Assembly (NCBI GenBank): GCA_964626205.1
Contig: CAZVED010000001.1
Location: forward strand, 62,001-126,000
Source: CAZVED01 sp964626205
GTDB taxonomy: Bacteria; Patescibacteriota; Patescibacteriia; SG8-24
DNA length: 64,000 nt
Reading direction: 5' to 3'
A program made the position numbers and the translations under genes. Of the stretch, positions 1 through 8,004 are shown in pieces. The first letter of the stretch is position 1. Every line of letters begins with the position of its first letter. Under the pieces are notes generated by a model. The model saw nothing but the letters and a program-made list of their open reading frames with translations. It was not told the DNA's origin and did no database searches.

Positions 1-41
1 CCGGACAACGAGAGCGTCGCTTTGAGCTTGGAGAGCATCAT
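1..41 (-). CDS. pilO: Start of a downstream pilus gene, probably pilO (partial)
   Basis: Only the first 13 codons are inside the window. An ATGATG pair overlaps the TGA stop of pilN, the usual sign of translational coupling, and the reading frame stays open to the window edge (starts MMLSKLKATLSLS). In type IV pilus operons pilO follows pilN and encodes the inner-membrane partner of PilN, so PilO is inferred from position alone. The start could be either of the two ATG codons. Confidence 0.5.
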   Translation of the reverse strand, partial: MMLSKLKATLSLS

Positions 42-580
42 AGACCGAGGTCGACAAGCGGTTGATAGGTCGCCTCGAACGTGAATTGCACGTCGGTGCG
101 CTGCAGGATGTTGGAGAGCGGTGAAGAGATGGAGGAGAACAAGCCGGATGCTTCCAGTGCGTCATTGTAGCGCAGGACGTGGTCACGCGTCGGTGCCATG
201 CCGCGGACAGACACCTTTCCTTTCGGTGTCACGTCGATACCGGCAAGCCGGATACCGGAGGGTGTGGCTTCCGCAAGTCCGACAAAAACGTCCGACCAGG
301 CAATGGCCTGTCGCTGTACGGCATCGACACGCTTGAGGTAGGCATCGATGTTCCGGATCTCGGCGCGCGTTGAACCGGATTCCGTGGAGATTTCGTCGGC
401 GCGTCCGGCGAGATCGTCGTGGAATCCGCGTAGCACGAAACGGAGGGAGACGAGCGTTACGGCGAAGATGCAGGCGAGAATGAGGAAGGAGAGCAGGATG
501 TTCTCTACGTACGTGATGACGAGCCCGGCACGGAGCGCCTGCTGTTTCTCGCTGGGGAGGAGATTGATGGTGAAGCGCAT
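38..580 (-). CDS. pilN: Type IV pilus inner-membrane assembly protein PilN
   Basis: This 180-residue protein is the likely PilN, a bitopic inner-membrane protein that binds cytoplasmic PilM through its N-terminus and pairs with PilO to align the pilus machine. It shows the family layout: a short cytoplasmic start containing INLLPSEK (the PilN INLLP motif that inserts into PilM), one membrane segment at about residues 25-48, then a coiled-coil stretch and a small periplasmic ferredoxin-like domain. Length is typical. It lies 12 bases after pilM and its stop overlaps the next start, so it is part of one pilus operon. The INLLP motif makes the call firm. Confidence 0.88.
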   Translation of the reverse strand: MRFTINLLPSEKQQALRAGLVITYVENILLSFLILACIFAVTLVSLRFVLRGFHDDLAGRADEISTESGSTRAEIRNIDAYLKRVDAVQRQAIAWSDVFVGLAEATPSGIRLAGIDVTPKGKVSVRGMAPTRDHVLRYNDALEASGLFSSISSPLSNILQRTDVQFTFEATYQPLVDLGL

Positions 581-592
581 AGGGCCTTGGTG

Positions 593-1813
593 TCAGTGTG
601 TCGGTTCTCCTGCCTCCTCGATCGCGCGCAGGGCCAGACCGATGGCAGTCGCGTAGGACAGGCCGTTCGCGGTCGGGAATCGTTTCGGCAGTTTCTCGTT
701 CAGATTCACAAACGCGTTGCCGCGGCGCACCTTGATGCCGAGCTTACGTGAGAGGACGGTGTCGATCTCCTTGAAGTAGGCGCCGCCGCCGCACAGGTAG
801 ACACGGTCGATGCGCTTTCCGGATTCGAAACCGATGCGGTAGAAGCGCAGCGCGTTCCGGATGCGCTCACTCATCTCGTCGATGAATGGCAGGAGGATGT
901 TCCACATGCGGTCTTCGCAGAGCTGCACATCGAGGCCGCATTCGATCTTCATGCGTTCGGCTTCTTCTGATTCCACGCCGAGCTTCTCGGCGACGACCTG
1001 GGTGATCTGGTTGCCGGAAATCGGAATGCCGATGGAAATCTGCAGCGTGTTCTCGTCGTAGATGATGAGGCTAGACCGTGTCGCGCCGATGTCGAGCATG
1101 GCGAGACGAACCTTGTCCATCTTCGCGTCAGGCACGATGGCACGCGTGACGGCCATGCCTTCGATCTCCATGGCCGCAGGGATAAGGCCAGCCCCTTCGA
1201 TGAGTGCCGCATATTTGTCCACGAGATCGCGCGGAGCAGCGGCAATGAGTACACCGTGACGTGTATCCGTCGTGGCATCCGTGGCGATGGTGGCGTCTGC
1301 GGCGTCGTCGCCGTATTCCGGGGCCTGCGTCGCGATTGCTGGCGCATGTCCGTCATCGACGTCGTCATCATCAGATATCGTGACATCAGCACTGGTCGAT
1401 GCGGTCGGTGCGAGGATGCGTTGCCAGTCGAAATAGAGTTCTTCGAGGGGGAGTGGAATGTTTTGCCGTACTTCCTCGGCGACCGCTTTCCGTAGCGCGT
1501 CGTCGTCCATATCTGCGGAGACACGGATGACCTTCACGAACGTCTTTGCTTCGGGAAGGCTCGCGACGACAGTCTTGCCGCGCAGACGGCCTTGGGATTC
1601 CTTGAGGAGGCGCTTGAGGAGCGCGATCGCGGCATCCATCTGCAAGATATCGCCGTTGTCCATGACTTCGGCGGGTACGTCAACAGAGCCCCATGCGGAG
1701 AGGAAGAACGGGGAGGTCTTGGATCGCTTCCGCGTGATTTGGATGAGCTTGAACGAACGGTCGCCGAGGTCAAGCCCGAACGCGTGCGAAAGAGGGTTGA
1801 AGAACATGCTCAT
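593..1813 (-). CDS. pilM: Type IV pilus assembly protein PilM (actin-like ATPase)
   Basis: At 406 residues this matches PilM, a cytoplasmic FtsA/actin-fold protein that recruits PilN and links the pilus alignment complex to the ATPase. Visible features are the N-terminal GLDLGDRSFKLIQI segment, the LDIGATRSSLIIY phosphate-loop motif near residue 240, and the LCGGGAYFKEIDTVL motif of the second actin-like subdomain. An acidic insertion rich in Asp, Ala and Thr lies at about residues 145-185, longer than usual for the family. A TATACT box follows the stop of the previous gene, so pilM may have its own promoter inside the operon. A second in-frame ATG lies two codons downstream. Confidence 0.93.
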   Translation of the reverse strand: MSMFFNPLSHAFGLDLGDRSFKLIQITRKRSKTSPFFLSAWGSVDVPAEVMDNGDILQMDAAIALLKRLLKESQGRLRGKTVVASLPEAKTFVKVIRVSADMDDDALRKAVAEEVRQNIPLPLEELYFDWQRILAPTASTSADVTISDDDDVDDGHAPAIATQAPEYGDDAADATIATDATTDTRHGVLIAAAPRDLVDKYAALIEGAGLIPAAMEIEGMAVTRAIVPDAKMDKVRLAMLDIGATRSSLIIYDENTLQISIGIPISGNQITQVVAEKLGVESEEAERMKIECGLDVQLCEDRMWNILLPFIDEMSERIRNALRFYRIGFESGKRIDRVYLCGGGAYFKEIDTVLSRKLGIKVRRGNAFVNLNEKLPKRFPTANGLSYATAIGLALRAIEEAGEPTH

Positions 1814-1834
1814 AGGAGAGGTCCGATGAGCCTA

Positions 1835-1840
1835 AGTATA
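1835..1840 (-). promoter_or_regulatory. Possible internal -10 box upstream of pilM
   Basis: TATACT on the minus strand lies between the stop of the PilX-like gene and the pilM ATG, 21 bases before the start. It matches the -10 motif seen before many genes in this window. No convincing -35 was found, so this is a weak internal promoter call. Confidence 0.4.
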
Positions 1841-1845
1841 CCGTA

Positions 1846-3171
1846 TTAACGGACGATGCGCCACGTTCCCGGGCTCACGGCCCAGATGCCGCCCGGGCTG
1901 TTCGAGAAGCTCATGTCGGAGAGCTCGGATTCGACGTAGCTGACGATCGCATTCTGGTCGATGAAGAGGCGGTAGGCAGCAAGGGATTTCGCGCCGGCAT
2001 TGTTCTGCAGGCGCAGCGTTCCGTTCAGTGCATAGAACACCGCGCCAGACGCGTTGTTGGAGACGCTGATGGCCGGATCCGCGTCGTTGACAGAGGAGTT
2101 CGTGGCGATGACGACAATGTGGCTCTTGGAGTTTCCGCTGCCGAAGAGGCCGGTGTTCGGAACCGCGGAGAATTTTCCTTTCGTCGCGAGGTTCGCCTGG
2201 TCGTCCGCGAGGAGTGCTGTGCCGTTCGCGCCGAAGGATGGGTGGACGGTGAAGGTGGAGTTGTTACTCATCGTGATATTCCCTACGACCCAGACCGGAC
2301 CCATGAGCGTCACGTCGACATTGTTGCCGAGCGTGAGGTCGCCGATGATCTTCACGGGGCCGAGCGTGCTGTTGTCCGCAGGTGCGTGGTTACCCACGAT
2401 GAGACCGCCGGATTCCGCGGCATCGCGCCAGAAGTCGAGGTCGACCTCCGGGAGCGGAATCGGGACAGGGCGCGTGCTGCCGGAGTACTTCGTGCCTGCA
2501 ACGGTCGTTCCGCTGACGCCAGACGGGTCGATGGCGTAATAGGCGTCGCCGTCGATTTGAGAATTGAGGACACTGTCCGCGTGAGCGTGGTAGAAGATGC
2601 GGCAGGAGTCGATGAAGCCGTTCGTTTTGGTCACGTAGGCGTCGCCGGTGACGCGGGAGTTCGTGGACTGGCATTCGATGTCGCCGTCGGCATAGATGGT
2701 GCCGGTGATTTCCGCGTTGTTCTCGAGGCGCGCGCCGCCGGCTCCGGCTTGGAGCGCATAGGAGAACGCCATGGCATCATCGGCGGGAACGGTCGTGACA
2801 TCCGTGACGATCGTCGTCGTTGCGCCCTGCAGCGTTCCGACAGAGGTGATCGTGCGGGTATTGCCTGTCCCAATGACCATGGTCGTGAAGGTGCCGTCGC
2901 CGGTGGGTACATCCGTTTCTCCCGCATAGGAACTGCCGTAGGAGCCGCCACAGTTCGTTCCGACAGCCGCATTCAGGCAGTAGATGGCTTTGTCGATACC
3001 GGCGCTCGCGATACCTGTCGCTTCGAAGCTCTGCTCCAGGGATTTTCCGGCCTGCCGACCGCTCAGAATGGAGTCTGCCAGGATGAGCGTGAACGTGAGC
3101 GTGATGCCCAGCAGGATGGCGACGGAAACGAGAGCAAACCCGCGAGAGGGTTCCGGGAGGTGTGCGGTCAT
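1846..3171 (-). CDS. PilX-like pilus component with a beta-solenoid-like C-terminal region
   Basis: This 441-residue protein starts with a prepilin-like segment: a basic start, SRGFALVSVAILLGI, and a hydrophobic helix of about 20 residues. It lacks the glutamate usually found at mature position 5, as in PilX/PilK-type minor pilins. The rest is rich in Asn, Gly, Ser and Thr with repeating short strands (for example LTLGNNVDVTLMGP and ITMSNNSTFTVHP), which looks like a right-handed beta-solenoid resembling bactofilin or polymer-forming domains. It lies between the minor pilin genes and pilM. It is probably a pilus tip or priming subunit exposed at the surface; its ligand is unknown. Confidence 0.7.
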   Translation of the reverse strand: MTAHLPEPSRGFALVSVAILLGITLTFTLILADSILSGRQAGKSLEQSFEATGIASAGIDKAIYCLNAAVGTNCGGSYGSSYAGETDVPTGDGTFTTMVIGTGNTRTITSVGTLQGATTTIVTDVTTVPADDAMAFSYALQAGAGGARLENNAEITGTIYADGDIECQSTNSRVTGDAYVTKTNGFIDSCRIFYHAHADSVLNSQIDGDAYYAIDPSGVSGTTVAGTKYSGSTRPVPIPLPEVDLDFWRDAAESGGLIVGNHAPADNSTLGPVKIIGDLTLGNNVDVTLMGPVWVVGNITMSNNSTFTVHPSFGANGTALLADDQANLATKGKFSAVPNTGLFGSGNSKSHIVVIATNSSVNDADPAISVSNNASGAVFYALNGTLRLQNNAGAKSLAAYRLFIDQNAIVSYVESELSDMSFSNSPGGIWAVSPGTWRIVR

Positions 3172-3174
3172 AGG

Positions 3175-3765
3175 CTAGTCGTTACGGAGGGTAAGGGAGG
3201 TCCACGCAGGACTGTCGTAGGTCTGTCCGCGGACAGTGACGTCGTTGATAAGGAGCAAGGAGACGCGCGATGCCTGTGTCGGATCAGGGTCATCGTAGCG
3301 GAAGACGAGCGCGGCGTTGTTCCTCGTGACGACGCGCGTTCCGGCGAATCGTGCCGACCCGGGAGCGGGGTCCGTGGCGGAGATGACGACATCCGACTCT
3401 GACGGATGTCGGGCGAAAGCGATGCGGTCATAGGATGCGGGGATGAGCGCGCCATCGACGTCCGCTGCCGGAAGTTCCAGCACCAGCGTCGTCGCAGAGG
3501 TCTCATAGAGCGTGCCGTCGATGGTCGCCGAAGCGAGAATGGCGTTCGCGCCGCGCGCGAGGTCGGAAATGCTCCGTGCCGCGAAGACGGTGCCAGTGTC
3601 GGCTTCGATGCGCGCGACCTGCTTGGCGTAGACATCGAACGTCGAGAGGAAGATCTGCGAGATGAGCAACATGATGGTCGTCATCACGGCAAGGACGACG
3701 AGCGTTTCCATGAGGGTGACGCCGCGTTCGTCGATGTGTCGTTGTGGTGCCTGGAATCCGCGCAT
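3175..3765 (-). CDS. Type IV minor pilin, PilW-like prepilin
   Basis: This 196-residue protein has a clear class III prepilin signal: a basic leader ending DERG, then VTLMETLVVLAVMTTIMLL with the conserved glutamate at mature position 5 and a long hydrophobic helix that also serves as the assembly domain. A prepilin peptidase (not in this window) would cut after the glycine. The globular part after residue 50 is beta-rich with no motif I recognise. It sits three bases from the PilX-like gene and one base from the next prepilin gene, so the three are co-transcribed. The role as minor pilin or pseudopilin is inferred from this context. Confidence 0.82.
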   Translation of the reverse strand: MRGFQAPQRHIDERGVTLMETLVVLAVMTTIMLLISQIFLSTFDVYAKQVARIEADTGTVFAARSISDLARGANAILASATIDGTLYETSATTLVLELPAADVDGALIPASYDRIAFARHPSESDVVISATDPAPGSARFAGTRVVTRNNAALVFRYDDPDPTQASRVSLLLINDVTVRGQTYDSPAWTSLTLRND

Positions 3766-3766
3766 A

Positions 3767-4720
3767 TCAGCGGGTGATGAGGGTCGATGCCGACCGCGAC
3801 TTGGTGAAGAGACCGTCCCGCCAGGTCATGGTTGCGGTCACGGATTTGAGGTAGGCGTCGCCCCCGACGTCCGTGATGGTGAGCGTGCCAGTACCGAGCG
3901 GGAGGTCGGCGTAGCTGCGCCGCATCCAGTCCGCCGGGACGGTCCCGACATCGTCGGTATCGAAATTCCATACCGTCGTCACCCCGCCTTCTGTCACGAC
4001 GACGTCGTCGAATGCCATGAGCGCGCCGTTCAGCGCGATGATGCCGATATCGCCGGACGCGAACGATCCGTCCGCGACCGTCGTGAGCGTGACGCCATCG
4101 CGCCGGAGCGTGAAGGAGTTGCTGGACGCGATGATTTGGAGCTCGTACCACGTGCCCGTAGAATGAGCGACGCTTTGGGACCACAACGTCGTCCGGACAC
4201 CACCAAGGACGCGGTCCATCGCGATACCGCCGGACGTATACCGGAAGCGGTAGTGGTTCTCTGCATCACGATAACCGAAGACCACACCCGCACCCCATCC
4301 TGCGGGAGAAGAGGAGTCCGCGCGGATGTCTGCCGTGAAAGTGACATTCTCACGGTAATTGCCAGGGGCAATCATGAGACCTGTTTCCTCGACTGTTGCG
4401 GTTTGTGCGGTGCCGATGCGCATCGCCTGCTGTCCTGCGACATCTTGCACCGCCCACCCGCCGCGCTGGACAGGGGTTCCAAGGAACCGTCCGTCCGTGC
4501 GTACGGCTAGTGTTCCGAGCGGGAGGTTCCGTAGCGCTTCAAGTTGTTCCTGCAGAAAAGCCGCCGCTTGGACCTCATACTGCGTGCGGCGCAGGAAAAT
4601 GAGACCGGAGATGACGGAGAAATACGTTGCCAAAAGCATCGCGGCGAGGCCGAGGGTAACGAGGGTTTCGGCGAGCGTGAAACCGTCTTCGTCGTGGATG
4701 GTGCGTCGTATCTGCGGCAT
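3767..4720 (-). CDS. Type IV minor pilin carrying a concanavalin/LamG-like beta-sandwich domain
   Basis: The N-terminus is a prepilin signal (DEDG, then FTLAETLVTLGLAAMLLA) with the +5 glutamate. After about residue 130 comes a domain of about 180 residues with the pattern of a LamG, concanavalin or DUF1080-type jelly roll, for example VVFGYRDAENHYRFRY, WYELQIIASSNSFTLRRDG and GDIGIIALNGALMAFDDVVV. Such folds usually bind sugars or surfaces. At 317 residues it is much larger than a plain minor pilin. It is probably displayed at the pilus tip as an adhesin; that function is inferred from domain type and has not been shown. Confidence 0.78.
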   Translation of the reverse strand: MPQIRRTIHDEDGFTLAETLVTLGLAAMLLATYFSVISGLIFLRRTQYEVQAAAFLQEQLEALRNLPLGTLAVRTDGRFLGTPVQRGGWAVQDVAGQQAMRIGTAQTATVEETGLMIAPGNYRENVTFTADIRADSSSPAGWGAGVVFGYRDAENHYRFRYTSGGIAMDRVLGGVRTTLWSQSVAHSTGTWYELQIIASSNSFTLRRDGVTLTTVADGSFASGDIGIIALNGALMAFDDVVVTEGGVTTVWNFDTDDVGTVPADWMRRSYADLPLGTGTLTITDVGGDAYLKSVTATMTWRDGLFTKSRSASTLITR

Positions 4721-4721
4721 A

Positions 4722-5816
4722 TTACTGGCTGGCCACGCTCTCGGTGAGCGAGTACATCGGCATCATGACGGCGAGCGCGATGCCGCCGACCATGCCGCCG
4801 AGGATGAGGATGAGGACCGGTTCGATGATGGAGGACAAGTTTGCGAGCGTCTGGTCGACCTGTTCCTCGTAGAAGCCGGCGACGTCGGCCAGAAGACCGT
4901 CGATGTTGCCGGATCGTTCGCCGACGAGCGTCATTTGTACGACGAGCGGGGGATAGAGTTTCGGATACTCCTTCAGTGTGTCGGAAATGTTGTCACCCTT
5001 CTTGATACGCTCCGATGCTTTGAGGACAGAGTCGCGGTAGTGGACGTTGCCGAGCACGGCTGCCGTGATGACGAGCGATTGCACGACCGGGACATCCGTG
5101 CGAAGCAGACTGGAGAACGTGCGCGAGAACCGCGCAAGGTTGACCTTGCGTGCGACCGGACCAATGAGCGGACCGCGGATGATGCCGTAATGGAAGATCG
5201 CGCGGCCACGGACGGTGTTGCCGAACGCGACAAGCGCGCCGGCGAACGCGAGCGCGGCGAACGCCACGAGCAGGCCGTTTTCTTGGACATAGTCGCTCAG
5301 GAAGATGAGGATGCGTGTGGGAAGCGGAAGCTGGATATCGCCGAACTCCTTGAAGATGCCGAGGAGCTTCGGTAGGACGAAGGTGAGGAGGCCGATCGTG
5401 ATGCCGGACATCGCGACCAAGATGACGATGGGGTAGGTCATCGCACCTTTCACCTTGGAACGAAGGTTGTGATCCTTCTTGATCTGGTTCGTGAGTTCCT
5501 GAAGGGTGTCTTCGAGCGTACCAGATACCTCGCCGACCTCGATCATCTTGATGAAGATGTCCGGAAACGCCTTCGGAAACTTCGCGAGTTCGGCGGAGAG
5601 CAGCTTGCCTTGATTCACGCCGTCGCGGACTTCGGTGAGAATAACGCGGAAGGTCTTTGATTCGGTCTGCATGGCGAGCGTCGCGAGGCCTTCGGAGAGC
5701 GACAAGCCTGCATGCACCATGACACGGAGGTTCTCCGTGAAGAACATCTTCTCGGTCAGTGGGACGCCGGAGTTCCGGATGAGCCAGCGATCGATTTTAG
5801 CGAATACTGACGGCAT
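4722..5816 (-). CDS. pilC: Type IV pilus inner-membrane platform protein PilC
   Basis: PilC/GspF-family platform proteins sit in the inner membrane above the motor ATPase. This 364-residue protein has the two repeated cytoplasmic GspF domains (about residues 25-145 and 230-345), each followed by hydrophobic segments, with family signatures such as MVHAGLSLSEGLATLA, IKMIEVGEVSGTLEDTL and VGERSGNIDGLLADVA. The chosen ATG overlaps the pilB stop as TGATG; a GTG one codon earlier is also possible. Its place directly after pilB and before the pilins is the normal pilus order. Confidence 0.93.
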   Translation of the reverse strand: MPSVFAKIDRWLIRNSGVPLTEKMFFTENLRVMVHAGLSLSEGLATLAMQTESKTFRVILTEVRDGVNQGKLLSAELAKFPKAFPDIFIKMIEVGEVSGTLEDTLQELTNQIKKDHNLRSKVKGAMTYPIVILVAMSGITIGLLTFVLPKLLGIFKEFGDIQLPLPTRILIFLSDYVQENGLLVAFAALAFAGALVAFGNTVRGRAIFHYGIIRGPLIGPVARKVNLARFSRTFSSLLRTDVPVVQSLVITAAVLGNVHYRDSVLKASERIKKGDNISDTLKEYPKLYPPLVVQMTLVGERSGNIDGLLADVAGFYEEQVDQTLANLSSIIEPVLILILGGMVGGIALAVMMPMYSLTESVASQ

Positions 5817-7555
5817 CACTCTTTGGTTACGCGAAGGATTTCCTCGATGGTCGTGACCCCCTTGATTGCCTTGATGAAGCCGTCCTCGACCATGAGGAGC
5901 ATGCCTTGTTCGACTGCCTTGTCTTGGATTTCCGCAGTGGTCGCCTTATGCGCGATAAGGTCGGCGATCTCCGCGGTGACCTCGAGCGCCTCATGGATGC
6001 CGGCGCGGCCTTTGTAGCCGGTGTCGCCGCACTCGTTGCAGCCGGACCCGCTCCAGAACATCGTCTCCTCGACGGTTTGCTCTGCCTTCACGACACCTTC
6101 GCGCTTGAGGTTCTTCCAGATCCGTTCAAGGTCGACCTGTTCGCGAAGCTGCTCCAGCACGTGCGTGGGAATCCGGAAAGAACGCAGACAGTCTTGGCAG
6201 ACTTTGCGGACGAGGCGTTGGGCGACGATGACGTTGGTCGTGGCGGCGATGAGGAAAGGTGGGACGTTCATGTCCGTGAGGCGGGGGATGCTCGCAGCGG
6301 CGGTGTTGGTGTGGAGCGTGCCAAGCACGAGGTGGCCGGTCATGGCCGCCTGGACGGCGATGCCGGCGGTCTCTTCATCGCGGATTTCACCGACCATGAT
6401 GACGTTCGGGTCTTGGCGGAGGAGTGCGCGGAGGCCTGCAGCGAACGTGAGACCGATCTTCGCATTCACCTGGGTCTGGTTCACGCCAGGCATGCGGTAT
6501 TCGATTGGATCTTCGACGGTCGAAAGGTTTACTCCTGGTGTGTTGAGGAGGCCAAGGACGGAATAGAGCGTCGTTGTTTTTCCGGAGCCTGTCGGACCTG
6601 TCACGAGCAGGAGGCCGTGCGGTTTTGCCGCGTTGCGTTCGAGTATCGCTTTGAGCTTCGGACGGAAGCCGAGCTGGTCGAGCGTGAGCGCCCCGCCGGA
6701 TTCCTTGAGAAGACGCATGACGATTTTCTCGCCGTCGTAGACCGGAAGGATGCTGACGCGGAACGCGTACTTGTACTGTGGTGTCTCGATCTTGAAGCGG
6801 CCGTCCTGCGGAAGGCGGTGCTCGTCGAGCTTGAGGTTGGAGAGGATCTTGATACGCGCGACGATGCCGCTCGCGACCTGTTGCGGGAATGTCATGACTG
6901 CGCGAAGCACGCCATCGATGCGGTAGCGCACCGTGATCTCTTTTTCCGCTGGTTCGATATGGATGTCGGACGCGCCTTCGAGGATGGCGTGTTCGAGGAT
7001 GGAGTCGACGACGCGCACGATGGGGATGTCCTCCGCCATCTGCGCGAGCTTCTTGCGTTCTTCGTCGGATCCGCCTTCCTTTTCCGGAGCGTGCGTGAGT
7101 GCGCCGAGTTCGGCGCTGAGACTCTTCTTGTATTGGCTGAGAGCGGTCTCGAGCGACGCGGGATTGGTGTAGTACACCTTCACCTTGGAGCTCGTCTTTC
7201 GCTTGATGAATTCGAATGTCTGGAGGTTTGTCGGGTCGAGCGTCGCGACGCGGAGTTCGTCGTCTACCTGATCGAACGCGACAATGCCGTGCGATTTCGC
7301 GATGGGCTCGGGAATGAGGAAGAGGATATCCTGGCGGATCGGCTGGTCGCGGAGGTTCACGAACGGCAGCTTGTAGAACTGCGCCACGATGCGATAGAGC
7401 ATCTCCTCGGGCATCTTCTTCTCCTTGAGGAGGAACTGTTCCAGCGTCGTATCCTTTCCTGAGGCGTCCTTTTCCGTAAGCAAATCAGCGAGGCCTTTCG
7501 GCGTGAAAGTCCCGGTCTTCCGCAGGATTTTCTTCAGGAGTTCGTCATTGAGCAT
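5816..7555 (-). CDS. pilB: Type IV pilus extension ATPase PilB
   Basis: PilB is the cytoplasmic hexameric ATPase that drives pilus extension. The protein has an N-terminal MshEN-type domain (residues 1-150), then the secretion ATPase core with Walker A GPTGSGKTT at about residue 320, an aspartate box near EDPIEYRMPG, Walker B VIMVGEIRDEETA and the histidine-box segment GHLVLGTLHTN. A CxxC pair (VCQDC) and a second Cys pair (CNECG) form the usual C-terminal zinc site. I start it at the ATG reading MLNDELLKKIL (579 residues). The ATG 21 bases upstream overlaps the -10 box TAAAAT, so it probably lies at or before the transcript start. Confidence 0.94.
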   Translation of the reverse strand: MLNDELLKKILRKTGTFTPKGLADLLTEKDASGKDTTLEQFLLKEKKMPEEMLYRIVAQFYKLPFVNLRDQPIRQDILFLIPEPIAKSHGIVAFDQVDDELRVATLDPTNLQTFEFIKRKTSSKVKVYYTNPASLETALSQYKKSLSAELGALTHAPEKEGGSDEERKKLAQMAEDIPIVRVVDSILEHAILEGASDIHIEPAEKEITVRYRIDGVLRAVMTFPQQVASGIVARIKILSNLKLDEHRLPQDGRFKIETPQYKYAFRVSILPVYDGEKIVMRLLKESGGALTLDQLGFRPKLKAILERNAAKPHGLLLVTGPTGSGKTTTLYSVLGLLNTPGVNLSTVEDPIEYRMPGVNQTQVNAKIGLTFAAGLRALLRQDPNVIMVGEIRDEETAGIAVQAAMTGHLVLGTLHTNTAAASIPRLTDMNVPPFLIAATTNVIVAQRLVRKVCQDCLRSFRIPTHVLEQLREQVDLERIWKNLKREGVVKAEQTVEETMFWSGSGCNECGDTGYKGRAGIHEALEVTAEIADLIAHKATTAEIQDKAVEQGMLLMVEDGFIKAIKGVTTIEEILRVTKE

Positions 7556-7574
7556 AGGCGGCGAGGTTCCCTTC

Positions 7575-7583
7575 ATTTTAGCA
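7575..7583 (-). promoter_or_regulatory. Extended -10 promoter of the pilus operon
   Basis: TGCTAAAAT on the minus strand is an extended -10 element (TGn plus TAAAAT). Its expected start site, about 7 bases downstream, gives a very short leader before the pilB ATG at 7555. No -35 consensus was seen. The promoter is back to back with the TATACT box of the cell-wall cluster, so the two operons diverge from about 40 bp. Confidence 0.55.
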
Positions 7584-7610
7584 CAGTTGAGGAAGGCTGG
7601 GTATTGGGCG

Positions 7611-7616
7611 TATACT
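7611..7616 (+). promoter_or_regulatory. -10 box placed for a leaderless transcript
   Basis: TATACT ends 6 bases before the ATG at 7623, so the expected start of transcription is the A of the ATG itself. No Shine-Dalgarno sequence can fit. This is the clearest leaderless arrangement in the window. Confidence 0.6.
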
Positions 7617-7622
7617 TCGGGA

Positions 7623-8000
7623 ATGACTGACCTTCTTCGTTACCGCTCATTCCTGCTCGGCGCCATGGACCGTGCAGGCGTGAGTCTTGCTGTCGCCGCC
7701 TTCACGGTGCTGTTGGGGCACTGGCTTGCCGTTCTCTGGTTCGTCGTTCCCCGTTTAGGGACGCTCGACTTCCTCCGGCTGCATTATACCGCCGGTCTTG
7801 GCATCGACCGTATCGGCGTTTGGTGGCACATCTTCCTCTATCCCGCGGCAGGATTCATCGTATTCATCGTGAACGTCCTTTTGTCGGCGGTTGCAGGGAG
7901 GAAGCATCGTCTGCTGGGGACGCTTGTGCTTTCCGCGACGGTCGTGGTACAGGTCCTTCTCGCGGCGGGTGGTATCATTGCCGTCTCATTGAACCGATGA
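7623..8000 (+). CDS. Small integral membrane protein upstream of mraY
   Basis: I do not recognise this 125-residue protein. It has three or four hydrophobic segments (about residues 20-45, 70-90 and 98-122) separated by short basic turns such as AGRKHRLLG, typical of a small polytopic inner-membrane protein. The start at 7623 is chosen because a TATACT box lies just before it; longer frames reach back into the divergent pilB gene. It ends four bases before mraY and is probably co-transcribed with it, which hints at an envelope role, but no function can be assigned. Confidence 0.7.
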   Translation: MTDLLRYRSFLLGAMDRAGVSLAVAAFTVLLGHWLAVLWFVVPRLGTLDFLRLHYTAGLGIDRIGVWWHIFLYPAAGFIVFIVNVLLSAVAGRKHRLLGTLVLSATVVVQVLLAAGGIIAVSLNR

Positions 8001-8004
8001 CCGT

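Noticed and set aside
2119..3402. Long plus-strand frame of 427 codons
   Set aside because: It lies opposite the pilus genes, has Arg/Gly/Asp-rich low-complexity sequence and no start signals; it is a shadow frame.
5906..7462. Plus-strand frame of 518 codons
   Set aside because: It is antisense to pilB and has no promoter or ribosome site.
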